Shown: positions 44,329 through 54,868, counted from the first letter of the stretch. The stretch: DNA of 64,000 nt from Bacteroidaceae bacterium (GCA_017470425.1 JAFUYT010000001.1:1-64000), one strand, 5' to 3'. Translations and numbers: made by a program. The notes: generated from the sequence alone by a model not told the origin.

Positions 44329-45483
44329 ATGGTTAACAGATTTATCCTTAACGAAGTATCTTACTTCGGACCCGGAGCTCGCAAGGAGCTGCCCGGCGTG
44401 GTGAACCGACTCGGTTTCAAGAAGGCTCTCGTCGTTACAGACAAAGGGCTGATGCAGTTTGGCGTGGCAAAGATGGTGCTCGACGTGATGGACGAGGCTG
44501 GCATCGCCTACGACATCTTCGACGACGTGAAGCCCAACCCCACCGTGACGAATGTGAAAAACGGCATCGAGGCCTGCCAACGTGCTCAGGCAGATTTCAT
44601 CGTAGCCATTGGCGGCGGCTCGTCGATGGACACGGCCAAGGGCATCGGCATCGTGGTGAACAACCCCGAGTTTGCCGACATCGTCTCGCTCGAGGGCGTC
44701 GCCAACACGAAAAAGAAGGCACTGCCCATCATTGCGCTGCCCACGACGGCCGGCACAGCAGCCGAGACGACCATCAACTACGTCATCATCGACGAGACGC
44801 GGCAGGCTAAGATGGTATGCGTGGATCCCAACGACATTCCTTGTGTCGCCATCATCGATGCCGAGCTGATGTACTCTCTGCCTAAGAGCCTCACCGCAGC
44901 TACGGGTATGGATGCCATGACGCACGCCATCGAAGGCCTCATCACGAAGGCTGCATGGGAGCTCTCTGATATGTTCGAGGTGAAGGCTATTGAGATGATC
45001 TACAAGTACCTGCCTCTGGCCGTCAGCGAGCCTACGAACCCTGTCGGGCGCGATGGCATGGCCGTGGCTCAGTATGTCGCCGGCATGGCCTTCTCGAACG
45101 TAGGCTTAGGCGTAGATCATGGCATGGCTCACCCGCTGTCAGCCCTCTTCGACGTTCCCCACGGCGTGGCTTGCGCCATGCTACTGCCCACGGTGATGCG
45201 CTTCAATATGCCTGCCGCAAAAGAGAAGTACGTAGAGATTGCCAAGGCCTGCGGCGTCTATGAGGCAGGCATGACCACCGATGAGGCTGCCGAGGCAGCC
45301 TGCAAGGCCATTGAGAGCCTGAGCGCCCTCGTGGGCACCAACAAGCGTCTCACCGATCTTGGCATTGAGGAGAAGGACATCGAAGCCTTGGCCGAGCAAG
45401 CTATCAACGATGTCTGCACGCCAGGCAATCCCCGTCCCGTGACGAAGCAGGACATCATAGATCTCTACCACCAGATCCTGTAG
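44329..45483 (+). CDS. fucO: Lactaldehyde reductase / iron-containing alcohol dehydrogenase
   Basis: FucO reduces L-lactaldehyde, from fucose or rhamnose breakdown, to propane-1,2-diol using NADH. The 384-residue protein has the NAD loop AIGGGSSMDTAKGIGI, then PTTAGTAAETT, and the metal site: Asp in DAELMYSLP, His in MDAMTHAIEG, the GVDHGMAHPLSALFDVPHGVACAMLLP segment. N-terminal VNRFILNEVSYFGPGA matches FucO more closely than other members. No fucose or rhamnose genes flank it; it stands alone with its own promoter and terminator hairpin. Confidence 0.9.
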   Translation: MVNRFILNEVSYFGPGARKELPGVVNRLGFKKALVVTDKGLMQFGVAKMVLDVMDEAGIAYDIFDDVKPNPTVTNVKNGIEACQRAQADFIVAIGGGSSMDTAKGIGIVVNNPEFADIVSLEGVANTKKKALPIIALPTTAGTAAETTINYVIIDETRQAKMVCVDPNDIPCVAIIDAELMYSLPKSLTAATGMDAMTHAIEGLITKAAWELSDMFEVKAIEMIYKYLPLAVSEPTNPVGRDGMAVAQYVAGMAFSNVGLGVDHGMAHPLSALFDVPHGVACAMLLPTVMRFNMPAAKEKYVEIAKACGVYEAGMTTDEAAEAACKAIESLSALVGTNKRLTDLGIEEKDIEALAEQAINDVCTPGNPRPVTKQDIIDLYHQIL

Positions 45484-45540
45484 GCAACAGTTTTCCCCCG
45501 ACGAACCTGTAAGCGGGCAAGCGACACATCCGCTATCATT

Positions 45541-45583
45541 TTAAGGCAGGCCTGGCAGCACTATAGCTGCTGGCCTGCCTTAA
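45541..45583. terminator. Hairpin after fucO
   Basis: TTAAGGCAGGCC and GGCCTGCCTTAA are exact inverted copies, with GCAGC/GCTGC pairing inside. There is no T-run. It lies 58 bases after the fucO stop. Confidence 0.65.
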
Positions 45584-45653
45584 CTATCACACCTCCACGC
45601 CGAGAGCCAGCGCCTGCGTGTGCCGGTCATCAAGGTAGATTACAAGCTGTAAG

Positions 45654-45887
45654 CTAATCGTTTGTCGGTACGATGCTTTCGCCCTCGTAATAGCGCACCA
45701 GCAGGGCTTTCACGCCCACCATCAGGCGGCTTTGAAGGAGGGTGGCACGGCTCTGGAGAAGGGTGGCGGCAAGGGTGTGGCGGGCAGCCCGAACGTATAG
45801 TGTCGTGGCTGCGATCAGCAGGAAGAGTGCTCCAACTCTCTTAAGTTGATTGATTATTCCTTCATGATGGAATGATTGTTCCGTCAT
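45654..45887 (-). CDS. Possible small membrane protein
   Basis: A 77-residue frame from the ATG at 45887 has one hydrophobic segment (VGALFLLIAATTLYVRAA) and a repeated TLLQSR sequence. A leftward TACCTTTTG at 45990-45998 would serve it. No family was recognised and its 5' end is made of the 22-bp repeat, so it may be spurious. Confidence 0.3.
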   Translation of the reverse strand: MTEQSFHHEGIINQLKRVGALFLLIAATTLYVRAARHTLAATLLQSRATLLQSRLMVGVKALLVRYYEGESIVPTND

Positions 45888-45921
45888 GATGGAATGATTG
45901 TTCCATGATGATGGAATAATC
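45862..45921. repeat. GATGGAATGATTGTTCC repeats
   Basis: Two identical 21-base copies of TCATGATGGAATGATTGTTCC-type sequence occur with a 22-base period, followed by a third partial copy. Confidence 0.8.
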
Positions 45922-45989
45922 AAGGCTCCTATATGGGTTGGGCAGAAGGTTTAGGTGTGTGACATGATACGAATCGCTGTTTAGGGCTG

Positions 45990-45998
45990 CAAAAGGTA
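45990..45998 (-). promoter_or_regulatory. Weak leftward -7-like box
   Basis: The leftward strand reads TACCTTTTG, one T longer than consensus. It may serve the small minus-strand frame at 45654-45887. Confidence 0.35.
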
Positions 45999-46062
45999 AG
46001 CATTTCCTCTAAAGAAAACTTAAATTCTTTATCGGAATGGCTTATATTTCACTATATTTATA

Positions 46063-46070
46063 TATATTTG
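46063..46070 (+). promoter_or_regulatory. -7 box of the porin-NRPS-MATE operon
   Basis: TATATTTG lies 38 bases ahead of the ATG at 46109 and downstream of the upstream in-frame start at 46037, which is therefore rejected. It is the only clear promoter seen before the NRPS. Confidence 0.6.
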
Positions 46071-46108
46071 TGGCCGCGTTATGGAATGTCAAACAAGAGA
46101 ACAGTAGG

Positions 46109-47551
46109 ATGAAGCATAAAAGAAACTTCATGAACAGGGACACCAGTCTGACCGCTATCATCGCAGCAGCATTGCTGGAGGATAGTTGTCACTACGTGAT
46201 AAGACTCTTTGCCGCGGCGTCATTCTTGATGGTGTCTGGCAGCATTTGGGGACAGAACGATTCTCTGGCCAGTGACCAGCGCGTGGCGCTGCAACCTGTC
46301 AAGAAGAACCAGCTCGGCTTCAGCATGAATCTGCTGACGCACGGCGAGATCTGTAGCGGCGGGCTGCCCCGGAACGCCAATGCCAGCCCTGGAGAGGACC
46401 ACTCCCGTTTCCTCTCCGGGCGCTTGCGTCTGAACGTGGACTACCAGCGCTCCGGCCTGCAGGCCCACGCCATAGTCCAAAACTCTGCGATATGGGGCAG
46501 CAAAAGCAGCAATAGCCTGACGCTGTATGAGGGGTGGGCGAAGATAACGGCCAAATTCGGCCTCTTCGCGCAGGTGGGCCGTATCGCCCTGGCCTACGAC
46601 GACGAGCGTATCATCGGCCCCAACGATTTTGCCACGGCAAGCAAGTCCCACGATCTGGTACGTGTGGGCTACGAGGGTCACGGACATCAGGTCCATGCGC
46701 TGCTGGCCTTCAACCAGAACGGGCCCTACAACGGCACTTATTATGAAGACGGGTCGCAGCTGTACAAGTCCATGCAGACGCTGTGGTACCACTACGATGT
46801 GCCGAAGGTTCCCCTGGGTGCCTCGCTGCTCTTCATGAACATCGGGCAGCAGGCAGGCGTCCAGGGCGACGCGTACAACCCGCCCTCCACACAATATCAG
46901 CAGATGTATGGCGCCTACGTCAAATACCATCCCAGATACCTGACCCTCGAGGCATCGTATTACCGTCAGTCGGGCAAGGTGGTCAACGAGTTTCAGCAGA
47001 CCGGCTCCATCAAGGCTTGGATGGCCAGCGTGAGAGCCAGCGTCAGACCTTTCGACAAGTTCGGCTTCCTGCTGGGCTACGACTACCTGAGTGGTGATGA
47101 CTATGTGCCTGTCATCCACGGCGGTACGCTGGGCCTGGCTCGCCACGAGACCGTGAAGGGCTTCACCCCTCTGTACGGCTCACGCACCAAGTTCTACGGC
47201 CTCCTGGACTACTTCTACGAGAGCGCCTACATCAACGGCTTCACGCCCGGACTGCAGAATCTCTTCGCAGGAGGCCAGTTCTATCATAAGGGCAAGTTCA
47301 TGTGCAGCGCCACCTACCACTATCTGGCCACTGCCGCAGCGCTCCCGGACCTCGGCCGCACACTCGGACACAGCGTCGAGCTGCAGGCCAGCTATCAGTT
47401 TACCAAGGATATCCTTCTCGTGGCCGGTTACACACAGATGCACGGCACCGAGACGATGAACCGTCTGAAGCAAGGCAGCTCCACGGGCCGCGCCCTCTGG
47501 GGATGGTTCTCGCTGGTTGTCTCCCCAACTCTATTTACCGCAAAATTCTAA
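46109..47551 (+). CDS. Outer-membrane porin-like barrel
   Basis: The 480-residue protein has an extended N-terminus with a signal-like hydrophobic segment (LFAAASFLMVSGSIWG, cleavage near WGQ), then alternating strands. Segments such as GRLRLNVDYQRSGLQAHAIVQN, LYEGWAKITAKFGLFAQVGRIALAYDDERI and LTLEASYYRQSGKV recall alginate-export/porin-type barrels. The C-terminal strand ends LVVSPTLFTAKF. The NRPS starts 6 bases after its stop, so they share a transcript; a role in outer-membrane passage of the NRPS product is inferred. Confidence 0.75.
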   Translation: MKHKRNFMNRDTSLTAIIAAALLEDSCHYVIRLFAAASFLMVSGSIWGQNDSLASDQRVALQPVKKNQLGFSMNLLTHGEICSGGLPRNANASPGEDHSRFLSGRLRLNVDYQRSGLQAHAIVQNSAIWGSKSSNSLTLYEGWAKITAKFGLFAQVGRIALAYDDERIIGPNDFATASKSHDLVRVGYEGHGHQVHALLAFNQNGPYNGTYYEDGSQLYKSMQTLWYHYDVPKVPLGASLLFMNIGQQAGVQGDAYNPPSTQYQQMYGAYVKYHPRYLTLEASYYRQSGKVVNEFQQTGSIKAWMASVRASVRPFDKFGFLLGYDYLSGDDYVPVIHGGTLGLARHETVKGFTPLYGSRTKFYGLLDYFYESAYINGFTPGLQNLFAGGQFYHKGKFMCSATYHYLATAAALPDLGRTLGHSVELQASYQFTKDILLVAGYTQMHGTETMNRLKQGSSTGRALWGWFSLVVSPTLFTAKF

Positions 47552-47557
47552 ATCGAC

Positions 47558-50500
47558 ATGAAAACCTACGCACCTTTAACCAAAACGCAGTACGGCCTCT
47601 ATGTGGAATGTGTCAATCACCAGGGAGAGGTCTGCTATAATATACCTTATTTATATACTCTGGACGGCAGTCTGGATGGAGAGCGGCTATGCAAAGCCAT
47701 CGAGACCGTCGTGGCTGCCCATCCGACGCTGTTCACCCGCATCGAGGTGGACGAGCAGGGCGACCCTGTGCAGACGATCGACGATGCGGAGAGGTTCTCG
47801 CTGACCGTGGAGAGCGTGAGTGACATCGAGGCTGAGAAGGCACGATTCGTTCAGCCGTTCAGCATCGTGGGCGACCGTTTGTTCCGCATCCGTCTGTTGA
47901 AAGATGCTTCACACTACTACCTGCTACAGGACATCCACCATATCATCAGCGACGGCACATCGCGCAAGGTGCTCCTTACGGATATCGAGAAAGCCTATCA
48001 CGGCGAACAGTTAGAGGCTGAGGCACTGCCGCTGGCCGAAGTTGCCAAGGCTGAGGCAGCAGTGCGCGAGACCCCGCAGTTCGAGGAGGCCAAGAAATGG
48101 TATGGCGAGAACTTTGACTGCGGAGACACCGACTCACCGCTGTTAGGAGACCTGGAGGAAGATGGACCTAAGGAGGGACTGCTGACCCGCACGATGAGTG
48201 TGGGCACCGATGCTGTCGATGCCTTCTGTAAGGACAATGGCATCTTCAAGAGCACTTTCTTCACGGCCGCCTATAGTGTCCTCCTGGCCAAGTACAACAA
48301 TGAGCAGGAAGTGCTGTTCAGCACCATCCACAACGGCCGCGCCGACAAGCGTCTGGCACATGCCGTCGCGATGCTCGTGAAGACACTGCCCGTATATGCC
48401 AAATTTGCAGACGACACGACGGTACTTGATTTCCTACGTGCCGGACAGGATCAGATGACTGGATGCCGGCAACATGAGGCCTACGCCTACAGCGATGTGG
48501 TGAACGACTTAGGTCTGCGGCCTGCCACCACGTTTGCATGGCACGGACCGCTCTTTGACAGCCTCCGGTTTGACGGTAAGGCGATGACGGCACAGCGCCT
48601 GAACAACAACACCATCGAGGTGCCGCTCTATGTGAAGGCATACGTCCGCGACGGCCACTACTGTGCAGAGGCAGAGTACGACGGCGGCGTGTATAGCGAA
48701 GCACTGATCAGTCAGTTTCTGGAGAGCTACGAGGCGGTCGTGGAGGGATTCCTCGCCAAGGAGAGGCTGGCGGATATTGCCATCGCCACGCCCTCGCAGA
48801 TGAACCTGCTCGACTCGTTCAATCAGAACGACGTCGATTACGACCGCTCGCAGACCATCGTCTCCCTGTTCCGCCGTCAGGCAAAGGCTACGCCCGACAA
48901 GACGGCCGTCGTCTTTAAGGACAAACGGTTTACGTATGCCGAACTGGACGATATCAGCGACCGCATCGCAGGATACATCGCCGGCAGGGGCTTGGGCTTG
49001 GAAGATATTGTAGCCGTCCTGATTCCCCGCTCGGAGTGGATGGCCATCGCCTCGCTGGGCGTCATCAAGGCTGGCTGCGCGTTCCAGCCATTGGATCCGA
49101 CATACCCGAAGGAGCGTCTGAACTTCATGATGCAGGATACCGGCACCCGGCTGCTGATAGCCGACGAGGAACTGCGTCCGATCGTTGATGAATACGATGG
49201 CGAGGTCTTGTTGACCAAGGACCTGCTGCAGTGTGCTGCTACTGATTCGCTGCCGGCAGAGCCGAAACCCGAGAGCCTCTTCACGCTCATCTACACCTCG
49301 GGCTCCACGGGTGTGCCGAAGGGCGGTATGTCGGAACACCGGAACTGGGTGGCGTTCTGCCACATGCACCAGCAGTTCAATAACATCACGGCTGCGAGCA
49401 AGGTGGCAGCCTACGCCAGCTATGGTTTCGATGCCTCGCCGATGGAAATCTTCTCGGCCCTCACCATTGGTGCCGAGCTGCATATCGTCCCCGAGGAATT
49501 GCGTCTTGACCTCATCGCCCTAAACGACTATTTCGAGCAGAACGCAATCACCCACGGCTTTATGACTACGCAGGTAGCCTATCAGTTTGCCACCAGTATC
49601 GAGAACCACTCGCTGCAGGCGCTCATGACAGGCGGCGAGAAGCTGTCAACGCTGACGCCGCCCAAGACCTACAGCCTGACGAATGGCTATGGCCCATCTG
49701 AGACGATCTGCTATGTCACCGCCTACAAGGTGACGGAGCGGATGAAGAATATTCCTATCGGTCCTGCCATGCAGAACTGCCGGCTGTACATCGTTGACCC
49801 GCAAGGGCATCGCCTGCCCGTGGGTGCTGCCGGTGAGCTATGGGTGGCAGGGCCGCAGGTCAGCCGTGGCTATCTGAACCGCCCGGAGAAGACGGCAGAG
49901 GTATATATACCGAATCCGTTCGCGACAGAAGAGAAATATGCCCGCGTCTATCGCACGGGCGACATCGTGCGCTACCTGCCAGACGGCAACATCTCGTTTG
50001 TAGGCCGCCGGGACGGACAGGTGAAGATTCGCGGCTTCCGCGTCGAACTGAAGGAAGTGGAGGCCGTCGTCCGTGAGTTCCCCGGCATCAAGGACGCTAC
50101 CGTGCAGGCTTTCGACGAGCAGGGCGGCGGTAAGTTCATTGCGGCCTACGTCGTCAGCGACGAGCCGATAGACATCGAGGCGCTGAACAGCTTCATCCTC
50201 GACCAGAAGCCGCCTTACATGGTGCCGGCCGTGACGATGCAGATTGACGCCATCCCGCTGAACCAGAACCAGAAGGTGAACAAGCGCGCACTGCCGAAGC
50301 CGGAGAAGAAGGCCGCTGCTGTAGAGGAGTCGGATGTGCCGATGAACGTGCTGGAACAGGAGTTGCACGAGATGATTGCCGCCATCGTCGGTAACACCGA
50401 TTTCGGCATCACTACCGTCTTGGGCTATGCCGGACTCACCTCTATCTCTGCCATCAAGCTGGCCGTGCAGGTGAATAAGCGCTTCGGCGTAACCCTCGAC

Positions 50501-53500
50501 TCAAAGTCGTTGGTGAAGACGGGTACGCTGCAGAGCATCGAGAATGAGATCATCTGCGAGATGCTCAATGGACAAACGGCTGCGCCAAAGGAGGGTGACA
50601 CCAATAGCTGTCAATTAGAGAGCGTCCCGCTCTCCTACGCCCAGACGGGTGTCTATTTCGAGTGTCTGAAGAATCCCACTTCGACCATTTATAACATCCC
50701 CTGTCTGCTCAGCTATCCCGCAGGCATAGAAGCCGGCAGACTGGCCGATGCGGTAAGGACGGTTGCGGAGGCTCACCCGGAACTGAGTGTTCACTTCGCC
50801 ACAGAGGGAGACCGCATCGTCCAGACCCTGGCCGGCAGTGTACCGGTGGAGGTGCCCGTCACAGAGATGACAGACGAGGCATTGGCAGACTATAAGACCG
50901 CCTTCGTCCGTCCGTTCAACTTGCAGAAGCCGCCGCTCTACCGCTTCGAGGTGGTGAAGACCGAAAGCGGGACGCATCTATTGACGGATGTCCACCACTT
51001 AGTGTTCGACGGTGGCTCCACCGACTTGTTCATCCGTCAGATTGCCAGTGTGCTCGACGGCGCCCCCGTCGAGAAAGAGACCTACACCTACTTTGATTTC
51101 GTAGCCGACCAGCAGAAGGCTGAAGAAAGCGACACGTTCAAGTCTGCACAGCACTTCTTCGCCGAGAAGCTGCAGACCTGCGAGGGTGCCAGCGAGATTC
51201 CTGCCGACATGCCCCAGACAGACCAGCAGGGGTTCATCGCTGAGGCCGTCTGCCCCACCGACCTCGACAAGGCCACCGCTTTCTGCCGTCAGCAGAATAT
51301 CACGCCGGCCCATCTGTATCTGGCTGCAACGAGCTACGTCGTCTCGCGCTACACCAACAACCGCGAAGTGTATCTGAGCACGATCAGCAGCGGACGCTCC
51401 AACCTGAGGATTGCCGACACGGTGGGTATGTTTGTCAACACCCTGGCCTTAGCCATGAAGATCGACGATGTGACGGTGGCCGACTACTTGCACGAGGTCA
51501 GCGAGACCTTCGACGAGACGCTGCGCCACGAGGACTATCCCTTTGCCCGCATTGCCGGCGACTATGGCTTCCGCCCCGCCATCTGCTACGAATATCAGGT
51601 GGGGGTGGTGTCGGAATACACCGTCGGAGGCAAACCCGTCGGCCACGAGGTCCTGGAGCTGAACGTACCGAAGTTCAAGATCAGTGTCAAGATCCTGACT
51701 GACGGCATCAGGGTGCAATATGACGATGCTGCTTACACAGCGGAGCTGGCACAGGGCCTGGCCGACAGCATTGCCGCCACCGTAGAACACATCATCGCTC
51801 ATCCCGAGGGCAAGGTGCGCAAGCTGTCCATCGTCAGCGCGGCACAGGAGGAACACCTGAACCACATCCGCCAGACGGCCACGGGCGATGCTCCGTTCAA
51901 GGTGTTCTGCGACTGTTTTGCCCACTATGCCCAGACACAGCCCGACCGCATGGCACTCATCGGCTGCGACGCCCGGTTCACCTATCGCGAGTTCGACGAG
52001 ATGACCTCACGTATCGCAGGAGCACTGCAGACGCTGGGCGTACAGCCGCGTGACCGCGTGGCCCTGCTGCTGCCGCGTACCAGCCGGCTCATCCTCTCGA
52101 TGTTCGGCGTGCAGAAGGCCGGAGCTGCCTACATACCCTGCGATCCCGAATATCCTGCCGACCGCATCAAGCTCATCCTGGAGGACAGCGAGGCCCGCTT
52201 CATCATCACTACCGCCGACCGTCTCGACAGCGTGCCGGCCGGCAAGGGTATCGACGTGGAGACCCTCGTCTCGTCGGATGCTGCACTGACGCCTGTCGAT
52301 ATCACTCCCGACGACCTTGCGTATCTCATCTACACCAGCGGCTCTACAGGCCGACCGAAGGGAGTGATGCTGCGTCACGAAGGCATGTGCAACTACGCTA
52401 CCCCGCTGCCCGCCAATGTCGAGGCCTACGCTGTGGCAAATGCAGCAGACAGCATACTGGCAGTCACCACCATCTCCTTTGATGCCTCGCTCCACGAGAT
52501 CGCCATCTCGCTCTTCAACGGCCTCACACTGGTGGTGGCCAACGAGAATCAGACGAAGAACCCGCTCGATATGGCCGCCCTCATCCGCGAGCACCACATT
52601 GGCTATGTGTCGGCTACGCCTTCGCAGTGGCAGACATGGATCTACAGCGATGACTTCGTAGAGGCGATCCGCACCGTTCCCATCATCCGCTTCGGCGGCG
52701 AGAAGCTGCCCGAGAGTCTGCTCCACCAGATGCAGCAGCTGACACCGTCGCGCATACTGAACACCTACGGGCCTACCGAGACGACCGTCTCCTCGAACAT
52801 CCAGGAGCTCACCCATGCAGAGCGCGTCACGGTGGGTCGTCCGCAGCTGAATGTCAAGGAGTTTGTGGTTGACAGCGACGGCAACGAGCTGCCGGTAGGT
52901 GTCGTTGGCGAGCTGTATATCGGAGGCCGTGGCGTGGCTCGTGGCTACAACAACCTCGACGAGATGACGCGCGAGCGTTTCATCGACTATCACGGCACAC
53001 GCATCTACAAGTCGGGCGACTATGCCAGGTGGCTCCCCGACGGCGACGTGGCCATCCTCGGACGTACAGACCACCAGATCAAGTTACGCGGCCTGCGCAT
53101 CGAGCTGGGTGAGGTGGAGAACGTCATTGCCCGTGTAGAAGGTGTGAAGAATGTCGTCATCATGATCCGTAAAATATCAGGCAAGGAGCATCTCTGTGCC
53201 TACTTCACCGCCGACCATCCTATCGACATTGCCGAGATGAAGGCTGAGATCAGCAAAAGCCTCACGCAGTATATGGTGCCTACCGCCTACCTGCAACTCG
53301 ACAAAATGCCGATGACCCCTAATGGCAAGACAGACATCAAGGCTCTGCCCGACCCCGAGCTGGCGGTCAGCAGCGAATACGAAGCACCCCAGAACGATGC
53401 CGAACGCACCTTCTGCGACATCTTTGCCGATATCCTGCAGATGGACAAGGTGGGAGCCACCGACAACTTCTTCGACCTTGGCGGAACGTCGCTCGTCGTC

Positions 53501-54838
53501 ACCCGCGTCATCATCGAGGCTGACAAGGCAGGACTGCACGTGTCCTATGGCGAGGTATTCGCCAACCCCACACCACGCAAGCTGGCTCTGCTGACGACTG
53601 GCGGCGCAGCTCCCGCCGGTTCATCCGACGGGACCCCGTCAGCCACTCCCGACCCCGTAGCCGACTTCGACTACACCGCCATCAACAACCTCTTGCAGCG
53701 CAACACGCTGGGCTTCTTCCGTGCAGGCGAGCGTCAGCAGTTAGGCAACGTGCTGATTACCGGAACCACGGGCTATCTGGGTATTCACATCCTGCGCGAG
53801 TTGATTGACTCAGATGCAGGAAACATCTATTGCATGGTACGTGGCAAGACCCTGGCAGCCGCAGAGAGCCGTCTCCGCACCATGCTCTTCTACTATTTCG
53901 ACAGCCCTTATGAGGAGCTGTTCGGAAAGCGGCTGCATGTTGTCCTCGGCGATGTCACCAACGACCTTTGTGGTGTGCTCAACGGTTATGCCATTGACAC
54001 TGTCTTCAACTGCGCCGCCGTCGTCAAGCACTTCTCTGAAGGCACGGAGATTGAAGACGTCAACATCGGGGGTGCGCAGCGATGTGTAGAGTTCTGTATC
54101 AAGACAGGTGCCAGACTCATCCACATCTCCACCGCCAGCACACGCGGCCTGTGGGCTGGCGAGATCAAGAATGAAATCTTCTCCGAGCAGCGCCTCTATA
54201 TGGGGCAGTATCTGGGCAATCAGTATATCTATTCTAAGTTCATGGCCGAACGGCTGATCCTTGACGCCGTTGCCCTCCACGGCCTGTCCGCAAAGATCAT
54301 GCGAGTGGGTAATCTCGCTGCCCGCTCCACCGACGGCGAGTTCCAGGCGAACTTCAGCACCAACTCGTTCATGGGACGTATCCGCGTGTATAACATGCTG
54401 GGCTGTTGCCCGTATGGTATGCGCAACAAGCGTGTGGAGTTCTCGCCTATCAACGAGGTGGCTCGCGCCATTGTGCTGCTGAGCGCTACGCCTGAGGAGT
54501 GCACCGTGTTCCATCCGTATAACATACACGGCCAGTTCCTCGGCGATGTGCTCTCTGCCTTGACAGTCGTCACGGGAGGCATCCGCTTCGTCGAGCAGGA
54601 AGAGTTCCAGCAGGCGATGGATGAGGCCGGGAAAGACCCACAGAAAGCCAAGCAGATGGCTGCTTTGTTGGCCTACAAGGACATGGCCCACGGGAAGAAG
54701 ACGACCGACGTGCAGCGTGACAACGACTACACCACGCAGGTGCTCTATCGCCTCGGCTTCAGTTGGAGTCCCACTTCATGGGACTATATTGAACGTATGC
54801 TCACTGCCATCGGCGGCTTCGGATTCTTCGAATATTAG
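47558..54838 (+). CDS. Two-module NRPS with terminal thioester reductase (C-A-T-C-A-T-R)
   Basis: The 2426-residue synthetase starts with a condensation domain (1-430, HHIISDG near 127). A1 (431-915) has YTSGSTGVPKG and NGYGPSET; T1 carries its Ser in AGLTSIS (near 961). C2 (1023-1445) has HHLVFDG near 1147; A2 (1450-1945) has YTSGSTGRPKG and NTYGPTETT; T2 has DNFFDLGGTSLV (near 1975). The reductase R (2060-2426) has the NADPH site LITGTTGYLG and YIYSKFMAE. The leading C domain implies N-acylation of the first residue and R implies release as an aldehyde. Pocket residues read by alignment to GrsA: A1 D-A-M-F-M-G-G-C-Y, like branched aliphatic codes; A2 D-A-H-S-R-G-T-V-S, unassigned. No phosphopantetheinyl transferase lies in the window. 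Confidence 0.95.
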   Translation: MKTYAPLTKTQYGLYVECVNHQGEVCYNIPYLYTLDGSLDGERLCKAIETVVAAHPTLFTRIEVDEQGDPVQTIDDAERFSLTVESVSDIEAEKARFVQPFSIVGDRLFRIRLLKDASHYYLLQDIHHIISDGTSRKVLLTDIEKAYHGEQLEAEALPLAEVAKAEAAVRETPQFEEAKKWYGENFDCGDTDSPLLGDLEEDGPKEGLLTRTMSVGTDAVDAFCKDNGIFKSTFFTAAYSVLLAKYNNEQEVLFSTIHNGRADKRLAHAVAMLVKTLPVYAKFADDTTVLDFLRAGQDQMTGCRQHEAYAYSDVVNDLGLRPATTFAWHGPLFDSLRFDGKAMTAQRLNNNTIEVPLYVKAYVRDGHYCAEAEYDGGVYSEALISQFLESYEAVVEGFLAKERLADIAIATPSQMNLLDSFNQNDVDYDRSQTIVSLFRRQAKATPDKTAVVFKDKRFTYAELDDISDRIAGYIAGRGLGLEDIVAVLIPRSEWMAIASLGVIKAGCAFQPLDPTYPKERLNFMMQDTGTRLLIADEELRPIVDEYDGEVLLTKDLLQCAATDSLPAEPKPESLFTLIYTSGSTGVPKGGMSEHRNWVAFCHMHQQFNNITAASKVAAYASYGFDASPMEIFSALTIGAELHIVPEELRLDLIALNDYFEQNAITHGFMTTQVAYQFATSIENHSLQALMTGGEKLSTLTPPKTYSLTNGYGPSETICYVTAYKVTERMKNIPIGPAMQNCRLYIVDPQGHRLPVGAAGELWVAGPQVSRGYLNRPEKTAEVYIPNPFATEEKYARVYRTGDIVRYLPDGNISFVGRRDGQVKIRGFRVELKEVEAVVREFPGIKDATVQAFDEQGGGKFIAAYVVSDEPIDIEALNSFILDQKPPYMVPAVTMQIDAIPLNQNQKVNKRALPKPEKKAAAVEESDVPMNVLEQELHEMIAAIVGNTDFGITTVLGYAGLTSISAIKLAVQVNKRFGVTLDSKSLVKTGTLQSIENEIICEMLNGQTAAPKEGDTNSCQLESVPLSYAQTGVYFECLKNPTSTIYNIPCLLSYPAGIEAGRLADAVRTVAEAHPELSVHFATEGDRIVQTLAGSVPVEVPVTEMTDEALADYKTAFVRPFNLQKPPLYRFEVVKTESGTHLLTDVHHLVFDGGSTDLFIRQIASVLDGAPVEKETYTYFDFVADQQKAEESDTFKSAQHFFAEKLQTCEGASEIPADMPQTDQQGFIAEAVCPTDLDKATAFCRQQNITPAHLYLAATSYVVSRYTNNREVYLSTISSGRSNLRIADTVGMFVNTLALAMKIDDVTVADYLHEVSETFDETLRHEDYPFARIAGDYGFRPAICYEYQVGVVSEYTVGGKPVGHEVLELNVPKFKISVKILTDGIRVQYDDAAYTAELAQGLADSIAATVEHIIAHPEGKVRKLSIVSAAQEEHLNHIRQTATGDAPFKVFCDCFAHYAQTQPDRMALIGCDARFTYREFDEMTSRIAGALQTLGVQPRDRVALLLPRTSRLILSMFGVQKAGAAYIPCDPEYPADRIKLILEDSEARFIITTADRLDSVPAGKGIDVETLVSSDAALTPVDITPDDLAYLIYTSGSTGRPKGVMLRHEGMCNYATPLPANVEAYAVANAADSILAVTTISFDASLHEIAISLFNGLTLVVANENQTKNPLDMAALIREHHIGYVSATPSQWQTWIYSDDFVEAIRTVPIIRFGGEKLPESLLHQMQQLTPSRILNTYGPTETTVSSNIQELTHAERVTVGRPQLNVKEFVVDSDGNELPVGVVGELYIGGRGVARGYNNLDEMTRERFIDYHGTRIYKSGDYARWLPDGDVAILGRTDHQIKLRGLRIELGEVENVIARVEGVKNVVIMIRKISGKEHLCAYFTADHPIDIAEMKAEISKSLTQYMVPTAYLQLDKMPMTPNGKTDIKALPDPELAVSSEYEAPQNDAERTFCDIFADILQMDKVGATDNFFDLGGTSLVVTRVIIEADKAGLHVSYGEVFANPTPRKLALLTTGGAAPAGSSDGTPSATPDPVADFDYTAINNLLQRNTLGFFRAGERQQLGNVLITGTTGYLGIHILRELIDSDAGNIYCMVRGKTLAAAESRLRTMLFYYFDSPYEELFGKRLHVVLGDVTNDLCGVLNGYAIDTVFNCAAVVKHFSEGTEIEDVNIGGAQRCVEFCIKTGARLIHISTASTRGLWAGEIKNEIFSEQRLYMGQYLGNQYIYSKFMAERLILDAVALHGLSAKIMRVGNLAARSTDGEFQANFSTNSFMGRIRVYNMLGCCPYGMRNKRVEFSPINEVARAIVLLSATPEECTVFHPYNIHGQFLGDVLSALTVVTGGIRFVEQEEFQQAMDEAGKDPQKAKQMAALLAYKDMAHGKKTTDVQRDNDYTTQVLYRLGFSWSPTSWDYIERMLTAIGGFGFFEY

Positions 54839-54840
54839 AT

Positions 54841-54868
54841 GAATGGTCAACGCTCAATGGTCAATGTA
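54841..54868 (+). repeat. AATGGTCAAcgCTCAATGGTCAATG repeat
   Basis: Two imperfect copies of AATGGTCAA fill the spacer between NRPS and MATE genes. The spacer is short and has no terminator. Confidence 0.6.

Noticed and set aside
44329-45483. Part of a fucose or rhamnose utilisation operon
   Set aside because: Neither neighbour encodes an isomerase, kinase or aldolase, so the gene stands alone here.
52007-53074. 355-residue minus-strand frame in the NRPS
   Set aside because: It is antisense to the second adenylation domain, whose core motifs are all present on the plus strand.
54600-54838. Thioesterase at the end of the NRPS
   Set aside because: The C-terminal domain has the NADPH-binding GTTGYLG and Tyr/Lys pattern of a reductase; no GxSxG thioesterase motif is present.
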